Source of the DNA: Marinomonas rhizomae
GTDB taxonomy: Bacteria > Pseudomonadota > Gammaproteobacteria > Pseudomonadales > Marinomonadaceae
DNA length: 64,000 nt
Assembly (NCBI RefSeq): GCF_003315485.1
Contig: NZ_QNSE01000006.1
Coordinates: forward strand, 62,001 to 126,000
Direction of reading: 5' to 3'
Positions 60,639 through 64,000 of the stretch are shown piece after piece. The position numbers were made by a program, and so were the translations under genes. The notes below the pieces were generated by a model. That model ran no database searches. It was not told the DNA's origin and saw only the letters and a program-made list of their open reading frames with translations. Numbering within the stretch: the first letter of the stretch is position 1; each line of letters begins with the position of its first letter.

Positions 60639-62192
60639 TTATGAGAAATATTGCGTCTTAAAAGTAGATAGCACCTTGGGGAGATGATCAGGTAAATCTT
60701 CGGCAATCAAACCTGCACCAATATCATTTCCCACTTCGCCATGCATCCACACCGCCGCAGCAGCCGCATCAAATGGCTCCATACCTTGAGCGAGCAGACC
60801 GACAATAAATCCTGTCAACACATCCCCAGATCCACCGGTTGCCAACTCCGCAGGAGCATTTGAATTAATAATAGCTAGACCATCTGGAGCTGCAATCACG
60901 GTATCTGCGCCTTTCAAAACCACAACAGCACCGCTTTGTTTAGCGGCGAGCCGAGCACGCGTTAATTTGTTGTCAGGATGGTTTTTCTTTATCTCAGGGG
61001 TGTTATTTATTTCAGGGCTGTTATTAATATCAGGAAACAGTCGCATAAATTCCCCCTCATGAGGCGTCATCACGCAAGGACCATTAATGGCATCAAAAAG
61101 TATTTGAGGATCTTCTGAAAACGCGCTGAGTGCATCTGCATCCAGTACAGTCGCTCGACCAGTCAAAAGCGCGGTAAGAGCTATTTTGCGTGTCCGAATA
61201 CGTTCAAAACCAGCCAAGCCGGCTCCCGGCCCCACTGCAATCGCGTTATGACGGGAGTCTAATAACAACTCTTCAAAATCTTCCGTCTCTTGACTCTGTT
61301 CTAACTTAGCCACCATTACGCCAGTTAATGCTGTGGCGTACACAGCCCACGCTTTAATAGGGGCTGCTAGCGTGACTAAACCAGCGCCAATACGCATTGC
61401 ACCACGGGCCGTTAAACGACTCGCCCCCGTCATAGTTTCGCCGCCGTATACTACTGCATGCCCACGATGGAACTTGTGTCCATCTAATCGCGGCCAAGGG
61501 TATTTTTGATACCAAAGTTCAGGGTTGTTTTCCCAAGTTTGCAGATTCAACTCGTCCAGAACAGTGACAGGAATACCAATATCAGCAACCATCAACTCAC
61601 CGCATAAACCACGACCTGGAAACAATAAATGGCCTGGCTTCTTACGGAAAAAAGTCACCGTCAATTCGGCGTTGACCGTTACTCCAAATACCTGCCCAGT
61701 TTCCCCATCAAGCCCACTGGGAACATCCACCGCACAAACAGGCAAACCTGACTGAGCAACGGCTTCAAGCATGTCATGAGCAACGCCTTCTATTGGCCGC
61801 GACAAACCCGCACCAAATAAGGCATCCACCACCAACTCAGCATTTTCTAGCTGTGTTGGAGACAAGGTCTGCCATTCTCCTTGCCACGCCTTAGCATGAG
61901 CTTGTGCTTCCTCCGACATGACATCAATTTGCCCCATAAAGGCCAACGTCACTGGCCAACCATGCTGTAAAAGCGCTTGAGCAATCACAAAGCCATCACC
62001 GCCGTTATTACCCGGACCAGCCATCACTAAAACAGAGTGTTTTGACCATCGCGTCATAATGGCATCCGCCACCGCTTTTCCAGCCGACGCCATTAGCGTA
62101 AAAGCGGACTCACCCGCGACAACGGCGGCTTTATCCGCCATGCCCATTTCGTTTGGGGTTAGAAGTAATTGAGTGCTTGCGATCTGAGCCAT
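60639..62192 (-). CDS. nnr: Bifunctional NAD(P)H-hydrate epimerase / ADP-dependent dehydratase
   Basis: A 517-residue fusion that repairs damaged NAD(P)H hydrates. Residues 1-215 are the YjeF_N epimerase domain (VMAGPGNNGGDGFVIAQALL, VDALFGAGLSRPI, VCAVDVPSGLDGETG). The C-terminal half is the ribokinase-like dehydratase (GHAVVYGGETMTGASRL, AVGPGAGL, VMTPHEGEFMRLFPD, VVLKGADTVIA, ATGGSGDVLTGFIVGLLAQGM). A short tandem-repeat insertion (about residues 386-401, INNSPEINNTPEI) sits in the loop after LFPD, probably harmless. It is often followed by tsaE in gammaproteobacteria; here it stands apart. Confidence 0.94.
   Translation of the reverse strand: MAQIASTQLLLTPNEMGMADKAAVVAGESAFTLMASAGKAVADAIMTRWSKHSVLVMAGPGNNGGDGFVIAQALLQHGWPVTLAFMGQIDVMSEEAQAHAKAWQGEWQTLSPTQLENAELVVDALFGAGLSRPIEGVAHDMLEAVAQSGLPVCAVDVPSGLDGETGQVFGVTVNAELTVTFFRKKPGHLLFPGRGLCGELMVADIGIPVTVLDELNLQTWENNPELWYQKYPWPRLDGHKFHRGHAVVYGGETMTGASRLTARGAMRIGAGLVTLAAPIKAWAVYATALTGVMVAKLEQSQETEDFEELLLDSRHNAIAVGPGAGLAGFERIRTRKIALTALLTGRATVLDADALSAFSEDPQILFDAINGPCVMTPHEGEFMRLFPDINNSPEINNTPEIKKNHPDNKLTRARLAAKQSGAVVVLKGADTVIAAPDGLAIINSNAPAELATGGSGDVLTGFIVGLLAQGMEPFDAAAAAVWMHGEVGNDIGAGLIAEDLPDHLPKVLSTFKTQYFS
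60991..61034. repeat. Coding 18-bp tandem repeat inside nnr
   Basis: About 2.4 copies of an 18-base unit (ATCTCAGGGGTGTTATTT, ATTTCAGGGCTGTTATTA, ATATCAGG). On the coding strand it adds the residues of INNSPEINNTPEI. The copies are multiples of three, so the frame is kept. Confidence 0.75.
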
Positions 62193-62229
62193 GCTTTAGC
62201 CCCCTATCTTTTTACATTATTTCTAACAA

Positions 62230-63162
62230 TCAATAACCCAAGACTTGGTTGATCTGATTGTTGAGTGTTTGCCCGGCAGCAAGTTTCATTGCATTACTCA
62301 CTAGCTGATGAATAATTTCAGGTTTCGAGGCATCAGAAGCCACATGAGGTGTAATAAATATGCCTTTGGTTGTCCACAATGGATCGCTAGAAGGTAATGG
62401 TTCGACATTAAAAACATCTAACAATGCACCACGCAAGTGCCCTCTGTTGACGGCTCGGATCAAGTCCTTTGTCACTAAGTGAGCACCGCGACCACAATTC
62501 ATTAGATACGCACCTTCTGGTAATTGACTCATCAAATCTTCGTTCAAAATCCCCTTGGTATGAACGTTTAATGGCAACATATTCACTAAAACATCAGACT
62601 GACTGACCAATGTCTGCAAACCATCAACACCAAAATGACAGTTTACATTAGGTAAAGATTTTTCTGTTCGAGACCAACCAGAAACACGGTAACCGAACTC
62701 AGCCAATTGGCTTGCTGCAAACCCACCTAATTCACCTAATCCTAAGATACCCACTCGCATCTCGCCCCTTTTACGCATTGGGTATCTTTGCCAATTCTGT
62801 GACGCTTGCTCCATAGCCGCTTTGTCAAAATTACGCTGTACGTTCAAAATACCACACAGAATATATTCAAACATGCCCACTTTTTGACCATCATCGACTA
62901 CTCGGCAAACTGGCGCACCAGAAGACAGTAAGTCAGCGCCAATATGATCCACACCTGCCGCCACAGAGTGAATGAGTTCAATATTAGGGTACTGTTGGAG
63001 CAGTTTCTGATCCGGTGACCAACAAGCGGCCAATTTGGCTTTCTCGGCGCCGACATCCCCCGGTAGATATACTTCAACCTCAGGGTAAAGCTCACGACAT
63101 AAGTTGATTAAAGTATTCGAATACGTAGGCGAATTGGTAGCAAATAAAATAGCAACGCTCAT
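62230..63162 (-). CDS. D-2-hydroxyacid dehydrogenase, GhrA-like glyoxylate/hydroxypyruvate reductase
   Basis: A 310-residue NAD(P)-dependent 2-hydroxyacid dehydrogenase. It has the Rossmann motif GLGELG in VGILGLGELGGFAASQLAEFG near residue 137, followed by WSRTEKS (Arg after the second strand favours NADPH). The catalytic Arg is in NCGRGAHLV, Glu in DVFNVEPLP and His in TPHVAS. It reduces glyoxylate or hydroxypyruvate, or a related 2-oxo acid. It follows the start of nnr in the same direction and may be separately transcribed. Confidence 0.88.
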   Translation of the reverse strand: MSVAILFATNSPTYSNTLINLCRELYPEVEVYLPGDVGAEKAKLAACWSPDQKLLQQYPNIELIHSVAAGVDHIGADLLSSGAPVCRVVDDGQKVGMFEYILCGILNVQRNFDKAAMEQASQNWQRYPMRKRGEMRVGILGLGELGGFAASQLAEFGYRVSGWSRTEKSLPNVNCHFGVDGLQTLVSQSDVLVNMLPLNVHTKGILNEDLMSQLPEGAYLMNCGRGAHLVTKDLIRAVNRGHLRGALLDVFNVEPLPSSDPLWTTKGIFITPHVASDASKPEIIHQLVSNAMKLAAGQTLNNQINQVLGY

Positions 63163-63428
63163 TTATGTTCTCTCTTTTACGTTAGGTCTTCGTAATTAAA
63201 ATTGCTGGGGAAACAGCAATAACACCCAACAAGATACCGCTCGAACGTAGACTTTAAAAGGCGTCTAAACCGATAAAAACACTCAAAAACCACAAACCAA
63301 ATAATATTCCGAATACGCCTCGAATTCGTTATATCTGCCTTGTTCTGACTATCTGACTCGACAGAATACACCGTCTTTTTGAGACTACCATAATAGTCAC
63401 TTTTTAAACGACATATGGCAGATTCATC
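63163..63428. promoter_or_regulatory. Divergent promoter region of ghrA-like and aminotransferase genes
   Basis: About 266 bases between divergent genes. It must contain both promoters. A minus-strand 85-codon frame (63177-63434) overlaps the start of the aminotransferase and looks accidental. A small repeat GACTA/TAGTC lies around 63382-63397. No other signal was recognised. Confidence 0.4.
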
Positions 63429-64000
63429 ATGCAAGACGATTCTTTAGTATCGCTAGACAAACAACATTTGATTCACCCCGTTACAAACTATCATGCACAC
63501 GAGCATCGAGGAGCCACCATTCTTAAGTCTGGACAAGGCGCTTATCTAACCGATAGTACAGGAAAGGAACTTCTGGATGCTTTTTCAGGACTTTGGTGTG
63601 TAAATGTTGGTTATGGTCAAGAAAGCATTGTACAAGCCGCCGAAGCACAAATGCGCACACTGCCATATGCGACAGGCTATTTTCACTTTAGTTCTGAACC
63701 TGCCATTAAACTGGCAGCAAAACTGGTCGAGATCACACCAACGTCGTTACAGCATGTGTATTTTACATTAGGTGGTTCTGATGCCGTCGATTCGACTATT
63801 CGATTCATCGTCAATTACTTTAATTCGTTAGGGAAGCCGCAAAAAAAACACTTTATCAGCATAGAGCGAGGCTACCATGGTTCGTCGTCACAAAGTGCGG
63901 GGCTAACGGCGTTACCCGTTTTTCATCGGCACTTTGACCTTCCCTTACCCAATCAACATCGCATTCCTTGTCCATACGCTTACCGTAACGCACAAGACAC
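63429..64000 (+). CDS. Class III pyridoxal-phosphate aminotransferase (3' end outside window)
   Basis: The first 190 codons of an omega-amino acid type aminotransferase, read from the ATG at 63429 to the window edge. HPVTNYHAHEHRGATILKSG, YLTDSTGKELLDAFSGLWCVNVGYG, YFHFSSEPAIKLAAKL, FTLGGSDAVDSTIRF and GYHGSSSQSAGLTAL follow the class III pattern (the GGSDA and GYHG phosphate-site regions). The PLP-binding Lys is beyond the window. Such enzymes move the amino group from beta-alanine, putrescine, taurine or similar amines to pyruvate. The exact substrate is open. Confidence 0.9.
   Translation, partial: MQDDSLVSLDKQHLIHPVTNYHAHEHRGATILKSGQGAYLTDSTGKELLDAFSGLWCVNVGYGQESIVQAAEAQMRTLPYATGYFHFSSEPAIKLAAKLVEITPTSLQHVYFTLGGSDAVDSTIRFIVNYFNSLGKPQKKHFISIERGYHGSSSQSAGLTALPVFHRHFDLPLPNQHRIPCPYAYRNAQD

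Noticed and set aside
63177-63434. 85-codon minus-strand ORF between the ghrA-like gene and the aminotransferase
   Set aside because: It covers the promoter region and overlaps the aminotransferase start; composition does not look coding.

Overview
The window looks like a moderately AT-rich marine gammaproteobacterial chromosome, most like an Oceanospirillales genome such as Marinomonas. This placement is inferred from gene content (type I-secreted giant adhesin, RbsABC and TRAP sugar-acid importers, many carbon-utilisation operons). No rRNA, tRNA, CRISPR array, complete insertion sequence or prophage was seen.

Layout. Bases 1-2219 hold the 5' part of a CHASE/PAS membrane sensor (minus strand). 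Then come a fermentative D-lactate dehydrogenase preceded by a candidate FNR/Anr box, and a SorC-type regulator. Bases 4699-13093 (minus) form a sugar-catabolic locus: split transketolase, FGGY kinase, RbsB-like binding protein, DUF2291 lipoprotein, RbsA/RbsC-like ABC parts and an RpiB-like isomerase, ending in a strong terminator. The set implies import of a sugar, isomerisation, phosphorylation and transketolase cleavage; the substrate is unknown, and an apiose- or tetrose-like sugar is one possibility.

Bases 13287-30176 (minus) are a roughly 17-kb type I secretion operon. It encodes a 3293-residue acidic adhesin of Ig-like repeats and propeller-like blocks, a TPR-sulfotransferase, a TolC-like protein, an ABC exporter and an HlyD adaptor, then a perfect terminator. 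The sulfotransferase lies inside the operon, and the adhesin is full of Tyr residues beside Asp/Glu. A sulfated adhesin is therefore the most interesting hypothesis here, although the sulfotransferase nucleotide-binding loop is degenerate.

Bases 31445-40644 contain an orphan MNT nucleotidyltransferase with an apparent remnant of its HEPN partner, followed by a convergent defence block: type I R-M (hsdR, hsdM, hsdS) and a Septu-like ptuA/ptuB pair. Bases 40748-44304 hold a LysR regulator, a metallo-beta-lactamase-fold protein lacking the usual His cluster, a DsbA/FrnE-like protein and an LpxR-like outer-membrane lipid A deacylase.

Bases 44821-48979 are an ato operon (atoD-atoA-atoB-atoE) for short-chain fatty acids, with a 9-bp tandem repeat just upstream of atoE. 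Next are an MFS exporter behind a candidate Fur box and a LysR regulator. Bases 51655-58065 (minus) are an L-rhamnonate-type operon: TRAP importer, RhmD-like dehydratase, RhmA-like aldolase and AldA-like aldehyde dehydrogenase. A divergent FadR-type GntR regulator and a 33-bp palindromic operator accompany it. The right end holds glutathione-independent formaldehyde dehydrogenase, the bifunctional NAD(P)HX repair enzyme Nnr, a GhrA-like reductase and the start of a class III aminotransferase.
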